NCBI GenBank assembly: GCA_029204225.1
Contig: CM055101.1
Location: 34,231,683-34,295,682 of the forward strand
Origin: Diphasiastrum complanatum
Taxonomy: Eukaryota; Streptophyta; Lycopodiopsida; Lycopodiales; Lycopodiaceae
Length of the DNA stretch: 64,000 nt
Direction of reading: 5' to 3'
Made by a program: the position numbers and the translations under genes. Numbering within the stretch: the first letter of the stretch is position 1; each line of letters begins with the position of its first letter. The notes beneath the pieces were generated by a model. That model did not search any database. It was not told the origin of the DNA and was given only the letters and a program-made list of their open reading frames with translations. Of this stretch, positions 10,383 to 22,009 are shown piece after piece.

Positions 10383-11432
10383 TGTTGGATTTGTTTCCTC
10401 TACTCTCCTAATCCCATTTCAATCTACCTCCATTCATGTTGCATATTTACTCGTGTTGTCGTGCAGTCTGCATAATAACATGCAAATTCTCACAGGCGAT
10501 GAAAAGACGAAAAACAAAGGCTGACGTCGCACTCTTTTCACGCTCACCCCATGCAACTGTGCTAACAGACTTGACAACGATTGTAGCCACCCACAATCTC
10601 CTACAGACAGCACATCCACCCTGTACTTTCTTCATCTGCACACCTATAATATTATGTATATAGATACTGAATACCATTTGTGTATAAGGTTGAATGATGG
10701 AGATTGAGTCCTAACAAAAAAGATAACAAGAGAAGAGTATATGTAAATTAGCATCAGAAGCCTATCAGCGAGACAGACGAAGTAGATGCCTTGTGCATTG
10801 ATTCTTTATTGTCAGCAATAAGGTTTCATTCCTATACCGATTGAATAAGCTTCGTAGAGCACGCGGTTTCATCCACTATTGTCTTGTGCTCTACCGCATT
10901 ATTGACATGTATACTTGATATACTTAATCTGATAACAGTTCTTTGTTTTGCGTTCAGATCTGTGTTAATATTGTTATGCTTATTATTCATTATGTCTGCT
11001 CTTTCTAGTTGCTCATTTTGGTAATAGACGACTAACATTTAGTCTTGTCTTTCGCAAATCTTTCGCGACTAATTATCAGTCGAGCACAGTCTAGCTCCTC
11101 GCAAATTATTCGCGACATATAATTTGTCTTGCTATTCACGACAAATTATTCTTCTGGCACATCATTTATTAATGTTTGGCTGCGTAATCAAGAATGACCG
11201 TGATTTCCATCGCTAACGTTTTGTTCATTCTGATAGGCGTAGTCATGCTTACGGAGAGAGTCGTATAGCTCATTCCGTTGTGCACGAACACTTTCTCTTC
11301 GAGTTCATTTATGTTCGAGTTCGTTTCTCGTTCATGTTTCGTTTCTCGTTCGTGTTCGTCTTACCCCTTTTTGAGCTAATTTTTTGTTTCTCACACACGA
11401 CACCCTCTTTTTCTCTCTCTCTCTCTCCAACA
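10383..11432 (+). repeat. 5' LTR of copia element
   Basis: 1,050 bp from TGTTGGATTTG to CTCTCCAACA. The first roughly 950 bp are nearly identical to 15509-16465, including the ORF-like stretch around 10434-10677 that recurs at 15560-15803. Near the 3' end there is a CT-rich tract just before the primer site. A TATA-like ATGTATATAGATA lies at about 10655. The open frames within it are shadows with no recognisable product. Confidence 0.85.
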
Positions 11433-11444
11433 TGGTATCAGAGC
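11433..11444 (+). other. Primer-binding site (initiator-Met tRNA)
   Basis: TGGTATCAGAGC begins directly after the CA end of the 5' LTR and matches the usual plant copia primer site for initiator methionine tRNA. Confidence 0.8.
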
Positions 11445-11588
11445 TATTTTCATAGCTTGATAATCTTCCACAGTACAAGACTCTACTAGCCGATAGAGTA
11501 ATTGTTTTTTTGTTCTGTATTTTCAGTATCAGATTTTCATACTCAAGTCACTGATAGTTTCTCCTATCACTTAGACTAATTCTTTCAC

Positions 11589-12880
11589 ATGGATTCCCAA
11601 GGGAAAGCCAGTCCTATCATGGACAAGCTTGATGGAGCCAATTACCATCTGTGAAAATTTGAGATGAAAACTAAACTAATGGCTAAAGAATTATATGACG
11701 TTGTTATAGGTGCAGAAGAGAAATCCGAAGCAGACGATGCAGCAATCGTCAGATGGAAGCTGAAGGATGGAAAGGCTTTCGCGTTGATCATCCTCAACAT
11801 CACGGATACCCAGATCGGCCATGTATTCGAGGCTCAAACATTGAAAGAAGTCTGGGACATCTTGAGCACACTATACAAAGTGTGAAATATAGCTTCCAAG
11901 CTACATCTCAGGAAGAAATTCTAATCCCTCAAGATGACGAATGGTGATTCTTTACAGAATCACATTAATCAATTCAAGAACCTGCTAAGACAAATGGCCA
12001 CTGTCGAATCTGTCATAGATGATCAAGATGCAGTGATGTAGCTGCCTACAAGCTTGCCAAGCTCTTACGACAACTGGGTGATGATCATCACGACTCATCC
12101 AGAATTGACTCTTTCGAGAATCATTACTATGTTGTTGCAGGAAGACACGTGGAGGAACGAAGCCTCAAGTTCCTCAGCTGATTCTCACGCCTTGTACACC
12201 AACAAGAGCTCGACAAAGCAGAAGAAGAGAAAAGGCCTGAAGCAATCAAAGCCAGACCAGAAACCAACTCAGCACAAGGAACAGTCGAATCTGCAGACAA
12301 AGAAGAAGCTGTTCTGTAGACACTGCAAGTGAACAACCACGAAGTACAAGAGTGCCGGATACTTCAAGCGAAGAACAATAGCAAGGGGCGGTCGAATCAA
12401 GTGACAAATGTAGCTGCAGAAGCTCCACAGCCTATTCAAAAAGCGGATCATGATGCCTTCATGACCAACCATCAAGGAGCATCTGGCGATAGTTCTTGGT
12501 TCCTGGAATCCGGAGTCACTCAACATATGACTAGCCTCATTAGCTGTTTTGAGTCCTATACGTCTTACAGTACCCAAAAATATGTCCACCTTGGTGACAA
12601 TAGCACACAAGCCATTAAAGGTGGCACTGTAAGATTAAGCTTTGCTAATGATCAATCTAAGCTACTCTCTAAAGTCCTTTATGTACCAAATTTATCTACG
12701 AATCTGCTCTTTGTAAGCAAACTCACAGATCTAGGACACAGAGTAGAATTCAAATGTGATCAGTGTAAAGTAGTTGATAGGACAGGCAAGATCCTAGCAC
12801 TCGAAAAGAGACATGGATACTTGTACAAATTGAGTCATTGCTTTTCTACCTCTAGCCAGTACTTCTATTCATTCAAATAA
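11589..12880 (+). pseudogene. Copia gag and protease, broken
   Basis: ATG 11589 opens MDSQGKASPIMDKLDGANY, then a TGA at 11652-11654 replaces the conserved Trp of the HLWKF motif. Gag continues with KAFALIILNITDTQIG and VWDILSTLYKV to another stop at 11885. It resumes with SSYDNWVMIITTHPELTLSR and a Lys-rich linker. The zinc knuckle is split by a frameshift at about 12330 (CRHC in one frame, NNHEVQEC in the next). The 12329-12880 frame then gives the protease: WFLESGVTQHMTS, where the active DSGA is changed to ESGV, so the catalytic Asp is lost. This is followed by VLYVPNLSTNLLFVSKL, typical for copia protease. Confidence 0.85.
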
Positions 12881-14048
12881 AGGTTTACTTTGGCATTATA
12901 GACTTGGTCATTTAAATCATGCTGCTGTACAACAAATGTCTAGACAATCTATTGTTCTTGATCTCGACTATCCTCACGAAAAAGTCGAGTTACATGTCTG
13001 TCAAGACTGTCTAGTTGGTAAACAGACTAGGAAACCATTTAAATCAAGCCATTAGCATGTTGCTAGAGGATTGCTAGATGTTGTACATTCAGATATTTGT
13101 GGCTCGATGAAAAATCCTTCGCTGAAGGATGCCAAGTATTTTATAACCTTTATTGATGAATTTTCCAGAAGGACTATGATGTATTTCATAAAGAAGAAAT
13201 CAGAAGCCTTCAACTGCTTTAGAATCTTCAAGGAGACTGGAAGGACAATCAAGGCCCTCAGGTTAGACAACGATGGAGAATATATATCTATCGAGTTTAA
13301 GGAGTACTGCCAAAGCCAAGGCATTGAGCAGCAATTCATCACTCCTTACAATCCTCAGTCTAATGGCTTAGCCGAGAGGAAGAACCGTACTCTGGTTGAA
13401 TCTGCCAAATGTATGCTATCGCATGCATCGTTGCCTAAGAGATTCTGGGCTGAAGTTGTCTCCACTGCAGCCTACATCCAGAATAGATGTTCGACCAAGG
13501 GCCTCTCAGACAAGACACCCCACGAGGTGTGGACAGGCTCTAAGCCTTTTTTGAAGAACCTAAGAGTGTTTGGGTGCATTGCCTACGCACAGATCCCAAA
13601 AGACACAAGGAAGAAATTGGACTTCGAAGGTCTCAAGACCATCCTAATTGGATATACTTCATCTGAAAATACTTATAAATTGTATGATCCTGATATCCAG
13701 CAAATCTTGTATAGCCGGGATACAGTCTTTATCGAGGATCAGTTCGTCGACCTCAAAGGCAAGGACATTGCTCAAGAAGAACTTCCATCACCTGCCATTG
13801 ACATGACAGTCCGAGCTTCTGGCTCAGGCGTGTCTATCGTTGACCCACTTCAAGACAACGAATCAGACGAAGATGTTGCTGCTACCCAGCAACAAGTCCC
13901 AGGAGCAGTTTATCAGTCGAATCTTCCCAGAAGATCAAGCCGAGTGCGCACACAGCCCACAAGGTATACTCCCAAGTCTGCCTGTCTCTTGATGCAGGAA
14001 TCGACGACAGTTGAAGAGGCACTTAGCCCACCAGACTCTGATCTCTAG
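12881..14048 (+). pseudogene. Copia integrase (pre-integrase and DDE core)
   Basis: 12881-13070 encodes the GAG-pre-integrase zinc region in a frame with stops (LGHLNHAAVQQMS, CQDCLVGKQTRKPF). The core is open from 13071 to 14048. It has HSDICG with the first Asp, ALRLDNDGEYIS with the second Asp, and NGLAERKNRTLVE with the Glu of DDE. The C-terminal part has the usual LRVFGCIAYAQIPK and RRSSRVRTQPTRYTPKS linker before RT. The core itself looks intact; the stops upstream inactivate it as part of the polyprotein. Confidence 0.85.
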
Positions 14049-15501
14049 AGAGAAGCTATTTATAGAGAGTATTCCTCTCTGATCAAGAACCAGACATGGT
14101 CATTAATCGAAACTCCTATTGGTTGCAATATCATTGATTGTAAATGGATCTTTAAGATAAAATACAATGCCAACAGAGCAATTGATCAAGGAAAGGCAAG
14201 ACTAGTAGCACAAGGATTCACCCAGATCCCGAATGTTGACTACAATGAGACTTTTAGTCCAATAGTCAAACATTTGTCGATCCGAACGCTCCTGTCTTAT
14301 GCTCCCAAAAAAATACGTTCTGGAAAGGATGAAAAATCATGTTTGTAAACTCTACAAAGCATTGTACGGCTTGAAACAGTCTGTCAGAGCTTGGTTTCAG
14401 AGGATCAATACATTCCTCATTGAACAAAGATTCAAATCAAGCACTGCTGACTACAACAATTATTCCAAGTCAGTACAACAATCCTTCATTATCATCACCT
14501 TATACGTGGATGATACGTTGCTCTTCAACAACAATACCAATATGGTCTAGGATTCGAAACAGATTCTTTTTTCAGAGTTCGACATGACTGATCTGGGCGA
14601 AGCTCACTTCTGTCTAGGAGTTCAAATCCACAGAGACAGAGCAAAGCGACTGATTTACATCTCTCAACAAAGGTATCTTCACAATGTTCTTAACAGGTAT
14701 AATTTGATGAATTGTAAATTAGCTCACTCACCAATGGATCCAAGCTTGCATCTGTCAAAGGACCAATGTCCCCAAACCAAGCAGGAAGAGGAGCAAATGA
14801 GAGAGTATCCTTATCGATCGATACTTGGATCTCTCATGTACGCAATGGTCTATACAAGACCAGATATCTCTTTTACTGTAAGCTCACTCAGCCAATATAT
14901 GGCTAATCCTGGCATTACCCATTGGAAGGCTCTCATACAAGTCATGAGATATATTCGAGCTACCATGGACCAGTGCATCTGCTATGGAGATGTCAGCAAC
15001 GACAATCTTCATCAGCTCAATGGTTATTCTGATGCAAGCTGGGGAGGGGATGTAGACAATCATAAATCCACATCTGGATTTGCATTCTTCTTCAACGACG
15101 GTCCTATCTCATGGAACAGTCGTAAGCAAACTTCTGTCGCACTTTCTTCTATAGAAGCAGAATACATTGCTGCTTCTCAATCTATCAAGGAAGCGTTTTG
15201 GTTGAGAAATTTACTGTCAGATATTAATCTGAATCAGTACAGCCCTACAATTTTATTTTATGATAATCAAAGTGCGATTGCCTTATCGGCCAACCCTAGA
15301 TTTCACTCTAGGAGTAAGCACATTGAAATCAGATATTACTACATCAGGAGCAAGGTTATCAACAAGGAAGTGAGCTTAACGTACTGCAAAACGCAAGACA
15401 TGGTTGCAGACATATTCACGAAAGCACTCAGTGTTAATGCACACAACAAATTTTGTGCATTGCTTAGTCTGAAGATCAAGGCATTCACGGATCCAGATTA
15501 A
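14049..15501 (+). pseudogene. Copia reverse transcriptase and RNase H
   Basis: After a TAG near 14046, RT begins with EYSSLIKNQTWSLIE, CKWIFKIKYNANRAIDQGKA and NVDYNETFSPIVKH. It then jumps at about 14300 from LLSYA straight to KNHVCKLYKALYGLKQS. The usual MDVQTAFLNG segment, present in the related copy near 53860, is missing. The catalytic TLYVDDTLLF is present at about 14500-14530. A TAG near 14549 separates it from MTDLGEAHFCLGVQIHRD and RNase H (GYSDASWGGDVD, SSIEAEYIAASQ, DNQSAIALSANPRF). The ORF 14584-15501 ends seven bases before the 3' LTR. Confidence 0.85.
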
Positions 15502-15508
15502 GGGGGAG
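15502..15508 (+). other. Polypurine tract
   Basis: GGGGGAG (preceded by the TAA stop) lies directly before the TGTTGG start of the 3' LTR. The same arrangement occurs at 7026 and 55082. Confidence 0.75.
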
Positions 15509-16465
15509 TGTTGGATTTGTTTCCTCTACTCTCCTAATCCCATTTTAATCTACCTCCATTCATGCTGCATATTTACTCATGTTGTCGTGCAGTCTGCATA
15601 ATAACATGCAAATTCTCACAGGCGATGAAAAGACGAAAAACAAAGGCTGACGTCGCACTCTTTTCACGCTCACCCCATGCAACTGTGCTAACAGACTTGA
15701 CAACGATTGTAGCCACCCACAATCTCCTACAGACAGCACATCCACCCTGTACTTTCTTCATCTGCACACCTATAGTATTATGTATATAGATACTGAATAC
15801 CATTTGTGTATAAGGTTGAATGATGGAGATTGAGTCCTAACAAAAAAGATAACAAGAGAAGAGTATATGTAAATTAGCATCAGAAGCCTATCAGCGAGAC
15901 AGACGAAGTAGATGCCTTGTGCATTGATTCTTTATTGTCAGCAATAAGGTTTCATTCCTATACCGATTGAATAAGCTTCGTAGAGCATGCGGTTTCATCC
16001 ACTATTGTCTTGTGCTCTACCGCATTATTGACATGTATACTTGATATATTTAATCTGATAACAGTTCTTTGTTCTGCATTCAGATCTGTGTTAATATTGC
16101 TATGCTTATTATTCATTCTGTCTGATCTTTCTAGTTGCTCATTTTGGTAATAGACGACTAACATTTAGTCTTGTCTTTTGCGAATCTTTCGCGACTAATT
16201 ATCAATCGAGCATAGTCTAGCTCCTCCCGAATGATCCGCGACATATAATTTGTCTTGATATTTGCGACAAATTATTTTTCTAGCACATCATTTATTAATG
16301 TTTGGCTGCGTAATCAAGAATGACCGTGACTGTTCATTTTGATAGGCGTAGTTATGCTTATGGAGAGAGTCGTATAGCTCGTTCAGCTGCGGACGAACAC
16401 TTTTTCTTCGAGTTTGTTTCTGTTCGAGTTCGTTTCTTGTTCGTGTTTCGTTTCTCGTTCGTGTA
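15509..16465 (+). repeat. 3' LTR, truncated
   Basis: It aligns with 10383 onward with few differences, plus a deletion of about 17 bp near 16330. Similarity ends at CGTTTCTCGTTCGTGT (about 16465). The last 75 bp or so of the 5' LTR, including the CT-rich end, have no counterpart here and are replaced by a TCGAC-rich tract. Confidence 0.8.
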
Positions 16466-16620
16466 TTCCATTATCAACTCCATCAATTCGACATCGACTC
16501 CATCGACTTCATCAACCGACTTAGTCGACTTGTCCGACTTCATTGACTTTTCATCAACTACCAACTAACTCAACTTCGTCGACTTCTTCTTCATCAAGGA
16601 AAAGTCGATCCATGCATTGT
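16466..16620. repeat. TCGAC-rich degenerate simple repeat
   Basis: Repeated short phrases built on ATCGACTCC and TCGACTT, mostly 9-12 bp apart, follow directly after the broken 3' LTR. No coding potential is seen. It may derive from another LTR: a similar TCGAC/TTCGAC-rich stretch lies inside the LTR at about 55240-55450. Confidence 0.5.
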
Positions 16621-16929
16621 CAAATGACTTCAAGTACGTTATTGACAGTTCACCTAATCTGTAGATATATTGACAGTTGGAGAGGATGACCATCTAATGC
16701 ATAACAGTCATAGTAAATTAAGTAGGTAGATTTTATGCTTTCCAATGCACTGAGCATTGACATGCAATCATCAATGTATAGCGTCAGTAGATCTAACATG
16801 CTCAGTAGGCTATATTCTAGCTAAGTAACTAAGTTGCTAAGGTAGATCAATGATCATCAACTGAAGCAACTTTTGTGCTTATTGTCTCGTGTTGCTTCAC
16901 GCTCTTATACTCATTTTTCTATCAATCAG

Positions 16930-17150
16930 AGTACAAGTTTTTGTCACCACTACTGCTTCATTCCATTATGCATTGCTACTATTCATTCATCTTGTTTTGC
17001 TGATAACTGTTGCACTTTCGATCCTACACCATCCGTTTCTCCACTTCCGCTGCTATACTACTAGAACATTTGTTTCTACCAGAGCTGCTCTGATCTGATA
17101 TCATTTGGTCAGTTATCTGATCCTCTAATTTTCTGACATGGTATCAGAGC
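16930..17150 (+). repeat. LTR 3' end and Met-tRNA primer site, plus strand
   Basis: The LTR end (…TTTTCTGACA at 17138) is followed by TGGTATCAGAGC (17139-17150). The LTR end and the first 70 bp of leader match, in opposite orientation, the copy at about 5940-6200. The left limit of the LTR is uncertain; 16621-16930 shows nothing recognisable. This is a second element of the same family as 4911-6210. Confidence 0.65.
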
Positions 17151-17768
17151 TTATGTTATAATCAGAGCTCTACTAATCTGATACTATAGTATCCCACTGA
17201 TTTCCTACAATTCAGACCCTACAGAGTTTGCTGCAGCATGAAAGACACAAAAGAAGTATGTTACAGCTAACCAATGAAACTTTAGAAGAACAACTGAAAG
17301 TGACTACCTCTACGAAAGAATACCATCGAGATGCTGAAACAAGGAAATATCATATACAAAAGGAAAATTGAAGAAGCAATCCTATGGAGAATCAGTGCTG
17401 AGACAACCTTAGAAGCTTGTGTTTTTCATGGGAAGTACATAAGCGATCCAAAAGCTTGGAAAAATGTTCAACAAAATATTATAAATTATTTTCAGCTTCA
17501 GTTGCTCCAACCAGGAGTACAAGAATTTGAAAGAAGAGTTGGAAGAAGCCAAGTTCAATTCAAACTCGAGCCAATTCTAGCTTATTGAAGAAAAACCAGT
17601 GTCGAAAGAAGATAAATTCATCCAGACCACATTATTCCTTGTGGAAAAGGAAGATAAGTCTACACAGACTATTGCCGAAGTTGTAGAATTACTACTCTAG
17701 GTTGCTGCAGCTACTCCAATAAGTAAGAAAGTATAGTTGAGTACCGATCAACCAAGAAATAGTATCAT
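17151..17768 (+). pseudogene. Leader and decayed coding text, unidentified
   Basis: Downstream of the primer site, conceptual translation gives Glu/Lys-rich text such as HKRSMLQLTNETLEEQLKV in one frame and an 85-aa ORF (17331-17588) in another. Both are interrupted. It would be gag or accessory sequence by position, but no domain is recognised. It is cut by the gypsy element at 17769. Confidence 0.3.
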
Positions 17769-18492
17769 TGTAGTGGGTTTCTTTCCTTGCCTAACCTGAA
17801 TCCAAGATCTAGTCAATCTAGCATCAAAGAGACAAAGGTAGTTGTCATGCGTAGGTTCGTTGCCATGAGAGCGATAGTATAGTTCAGATTTCAACATGAA
17901 TGGAGAATTCACATCTAACTCTAACATCCACATCCATTAACACTACGCATCCACAACGAAGATAGCTTACTCTTCCTCTTTCTCCCTTTCTCTCTCATAA
18001 AAAGTATAATAACACACAATCCCAATAACATTCAGATCCAACAATTAGCAAAAACCAAAGAAAGCATGAGATATGGAGAAAAAGTGATAGAGAGTAAAGA
18101 CATTTATCAATCCATTTCCAAAGAGAACCAATCCACTTTGTTGAAATGAGGAGATGAACATGTGTAGGAACTCGAGTTCGTCCCTTTTTATAGTAGAGAG
18201 GAGGACCCTGGCCTCTGAATCCTATTGGTCCATTTCTGCCTCTCTAATTATTCAAATTTAAAAAAGATCGGGAATCATCCAAATTGGAGAGAAACCCATT
18301 TTTATTCACTAACTTGACATTTAGGCCCTGCGACATTAAAAGCCCCACAAAAAGGCCTAAAGTCCTTTTATTGACTTTCTAATTAATCAAATCTCTATGT
18401 GATCATCGGATTGGATTTACACACGTAGAGTGCCCAGTCCTTCTCACTTATTAACTAGGGTAAGGGTTGTCTTGGGATCTGCAAACCCTCCA
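17769..18492 (-). repeat. 3' LTR of gypsy element
   Basis: 724 bp. On the plus strand it runs TGTAGTGGGTTTC…AAACCCTCCA. Its partner at 25181-25903 differs mainly by substitutions and a small tandem insertion of an ATTAACACTAC unit in the partner. The minus-strand PPT lies directly upstream (18493 onward). Confidence 0.85.
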
Positions 18493-18511
18493 ATAGTATC
18501 CCCCACCAAAA
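18493..18511 (-). other. Polypurine tract
   Basis: On the minus strand GGTGGGGGATACTAT precedes the TGGAGGG start of the 3' LTR. Position and purine content fit a plus-strand primer. Confidence 0.55.
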
Positions 18512-18593
18512 CTGGTGGCGGTCCCATGACACCTGCGAGATGCAGTTATTGGGGACTTTTATTGGCTTCGTGCCAAATCTTTATTAAATGGTA

Positions 18594-21582
18594 TTATACC
18601 TTCTCCATAAAATCGATATGTGCAGTATTAAAATCTAAATTGTGTGGCAGAAAACAACGATGGGCTCCAGCAATCCACTTTGAGGTTGTCCATGATGTGA
18701 GGCGTGATTCCCAAGAGCCTCCCATCATTGCTGCACGAAAGTATAAACGAGCAACCGACAACTGATCTTTGATATTCTCTGAGGCCATCGGCTTATTTGG
18801 ATCGAATGCCAGAGGAGGGAGGCAATTGTCCCATCTGGTTGCCACTGACGCCAACAGAGTTAGATCTTTTGCAAATAGTGCCGATTGTCGCACCGTTGGA
18901 TCTGGAGGGTGGACATATTCTCTCTGGTACGCTTGTAAAGCCCGATGGAAGTCCACTGAAATTGTCCAGCTGTAGGGCTGATGGATGATTGGCCAATTGG
19001 GCATATGGATAGTGATTTTGTCCATAGCCAATCCCAAATCTTTCCGTTTATTCCTTCTCGACATTGGCACATAATAAAGATCGACCCGCAATTGGCGAGG
19101 GTTGGTGACATAACTTTTGATTGATTTCAGAGTTTTCTCAAAAACAATAATTCTCCATGTCGGCTACTCCTCCCAATGCAGGTATTTCGTCCAACTCTTT
19201 GTCGGCCTCTATCTCGGAGGTCTTAAACTTCAGATTCCAACCCCCACGCGAGGACTCATGCAGATGTTGTGATAAGAAGCTCTAGATATGGTCCTTGACG
19301 CTGATGGGCCTTCTGAATAGAGGTGTGGTCCTTGATGAGGATGGACCCGCTTGCACTGCCGGTAAAATTGGTGGTTTTTCTGGTATGTCTGGAGCTCCCC
19401 CTTGGTCCATGCCCGAATCCAGCCCTGTATCCATTGGTACATCTTCTTGGCATGTAGGGGAGAATTGCGGCATGACCGGTAAGAGGATTTGTGGTCCGAC
19501 TTCCAACACCTGAGTGGCTGCTTTTTCATAGGCGCTGATGGTTTCTTTAGCCTTGGCCAACTCAATTGAAGCTGCTCCTTTGAACCTGTCAAAGTGGCCT
19601 TGGAATCCCTGAAGGGCCACTTTCTATGTTTCTACTTTCTTGAACAATACGCGATCTTCGTCGGTGTGACCGGATGATTTGGTATTTGTGTCTGAAGATA
19701 CGCATCACGCTCAAGGGTGGTCGCATCCAATTCACCTTGAAGACGCGTGCAATCCTACTTTGCCATCTACAATTGACCCTTCAATAGTTGCACCTGTTGT
19801 TTTGCATCCTGCACGACCTTATCCACCTGATCCTGTGTGGTTGTCAGGGCGTTTTGCAGGGAGCTGACGTATCCTTCAAGGCGATCAGCATGTTGGTGTG
19901 CCAACTTCTTTTCAGCGTCAGATTTGTCTTCATGTTGCTTGGCGATTTTTAACTCTCAATCCAACTAGACAATCTTCTGGCTGATCAGAGTATTTTCTGA
20001 TCCCATATCGAAAATTCTCTGCTCCATTTCTTTTTTCTTGTCAAGCATAGACGGGATCACTTGCGCAAGGCTTGAGACCAAACCGAGAGCATCACCAGAG
20101 TCTACTGTCGTGGAGGTGGCAGCAGCAGGAGGACCTGATGATATTGTCCCTGATTGGCGTGGAATAGGTGCCATTACTTCTTCTTCTTCAAAAATATCTT
20201 CTTCCTCAAAACCCTCAAGCACGGTAGCGTTGAACTGCTTCGGTGATTGGCACAGCTTGGTTGACCCGAAGTGCGGCTGAGCTATCTTCAGTGTGAGGTT
20301 GCTACCTTGGAGTTCAAAGGGCGCAGGACTTTGGGACATTTAAGAAATTTTGGCGGTCCCAAGGGGGTTGGAATCATCAAACATATCCATGAAATACTGC
20401 GTGTTTGGTGAAGTAGCTTCGGTGTGCAGGGGTGAGGCGGCTTGGGCAGCTGTGATGGGAATGGTAGCCCCAATGGTCACAGACTGTCCTTGTGTGGAAG
20501 TAGAGGTGAGGGAAGCATCAGAGACGAGGGGAATCAAAAGTTCAGTGCGAACAATAGCAGGGGGCAAAAGCGCAGCTGATGATTTATGCCTAGTGCGACG
20601 TCGTGACACAGAAGGCGAGTCAGGAATGACGATCTCGTTGCGTGGACGACGTTAACTATGGAAACTCGAGGCCTGGTGGGATGACTCGGCCGGTGCTTCT
20701 TCATAGAATAAAAGCATAGAATCCAGGTGGAAACCATGGATTTTGTTTTCTAGGTTAAGAGGCGGCTAGAAGAGACAACAAAGAGCCAGCAGTGAACTAC
20801 TGCTTAGTATTGCCCTTAATAGCTCATTTGAGCTCACCAGAAACAATCTTAAACCAATTATATGGTTCAAGAGGGGCTTTGGCCATCTTGGTATAGGACT
20901 CAACTATCCTATGGAGGATTTGTGAAGTGATGTGATCTTTCCTGAGGTTCCCAACCATCAAGAAGTTGTTCAGTAGCTGGGCAGCAGCGTGGATGGAAGG
21001 CTCAGTGATGGCTTCAAGGAGGTATCCATTGTTGGTCTAGTGCAGATCATTGGTGAGGTCGATGCATGGCTTTATGGCCCATTTGGCCTGCTTATGATTG
21101 GGTGAGGCCTGTGTACCGAACGCTATATCTATGGCTATAAGGGCGGCCTCAATGATGCGCACCTTGTGTGTGGCTCCCTGAAAAGTGATATAAAATTTGT
21201 ATCTCTCTTCCTTTCACGTACTGAAGGCAAGAGTGATGAAATCCATGTTGATTCTGCCAGAAAAGGCTCTCTCATGAATACCCATTGCAGTGAGCAGAGG
21301 CTCTGCAAGGGTCATCCACTAAGTGACCATGCTTGTGCTAGAAAGTATCATGATGTCCGTTGCAGATGGGACATCATGATGGATAGTATAACGCGGAGAC
21401 TGAGAAGTATCAATAGAAGACATGATGAGCAGAAAGGAAATGTAAGACGTACGAAAGTATATCAGAAAGTAGTTCAGGAAGTTTGGAAGGCTTTGGTCGC
21501 GGGAAAAATTTGCAAGAGCTTCGCTAGCACAAGTGAGAAATGAATCGAATTCAGCCAAGAAACTATAAGCAAGGCGATCCAA
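18594..21582 (-). pseudogene. Extra ORF region of Tat-like element, degenerate
   Basis: A coherent protein can be followed from right to left in several frames. It begins with MSSIDTSQSP (about 21420) and segments such as AFSGRINMDFITLAFS. A Ser/Thr/Pro-rich part follows (about 20609-20340). Next is an acidic stretch with EEEDIFEEEEV and a heptad-like region LDKKKEMEQRIFDMGSEN (about 20339-19965). More coiled-coil text with DKSDAEKKLAHQHADRLEG runs to about 19680. The C-terminal module (19091-18594) contains RVDLYYVPMSRRNKRKD and LARLYFRAAM-like text and ends about 100 bp before the 3' LTR. Stops and frameshifts are frequent. I do not recognise the function. Position and coiled coil fit the additional ORF known from Tat elements. 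Confidence 0.5.
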
Positions 21583-22006
21583 AATGCTTTCAATAAAAGG
21601 TAACAGAAAGTGATCTTTTTACGTCACTGTTCAACGCTTTGAGATTCACATAGATTCACAATTTTCCATTCTTCTTAGGAACAATGACAATCGGTGAGAT
21701 CCATTCGGTATGCTCGATCTCATAAATGAAATCGGCGTTAAGCAATCTCTGAAGTTCTTTCTCTATCAGGTCCGCAACACTAGGATTATAGTGATAGAAC
21801 TTTGTAACCTTTGGAACTGCATCAGGTACTAAAGGTATGGTATGTTCAATCACTGATGTCGGAATACCCTTTAGATCTTGATAAGTCCATGCAAAGCAAT
21901 CTTGATACTTAGTAAGTAGCATGCGGAGTGCTTGATACTGTTCAAGAGTAAGTTGTGATCTAGCTTGTACAATCTTTTCCGGTTCTCCTGGTTCAGCAAG
22001 GTTCAT
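21583..22006 (-). pseudogene. Gypsy reverse transcriptase, N-terminal stub
   Basis: The open part (22006-21656) has YQDCFAWTYQDLKGIP, TKFYHYNPSVADLIEKELQR, LLNADFIYEIEHTEWIS and PIVIVPKKNGKL, the start of Ty3/gypsy RT. A stop follows, then about 20 degraded codons resembling the next RT motif (…VNLKALN). The sequence then passes into the extra ORF region without the catalytic YVDD block. A deletion of several kilobases is inferred. Confidence 0.8.
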
Positions 22007-22009
22007 TGG

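Larger units (their letters stand above)
10383..16465 (+). mobile_element. Ty1/copia element with both LTRs, pseudogenised (family B)
   Basis: Order is LTR, Met-tRNA primer site, gag, protease, integrase, RT, RNase H, PPT, LTR, which is the copia order (integrase before RT). All pol domains can be recognised, but gag has in-frame stops and a frameshift, RT has an internal deletion, and the 3' LTR is cut short. It cannot be autonomous. No target-site duplication can be read because the 3' end is lost. The 5' LTR lies directly against a minisatellite that does not reappear on the right side. Confidence 0.85.

Noticed and set aside
10434-10677. ORFs on both strands, repeated at 15560-15803
   Set aside because: They lie inside the LTR pair and are duplicated with it. 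Opposite-strand overlapping frames without any recognisable domain are LTR shadows.
18769-20655. Plus-strand ORFs over the gypsy extra ORF region
   Set aside because: The minus-strand reading is coherent across several frames and matches the element's orientation; the plus-strand frames are shadows.
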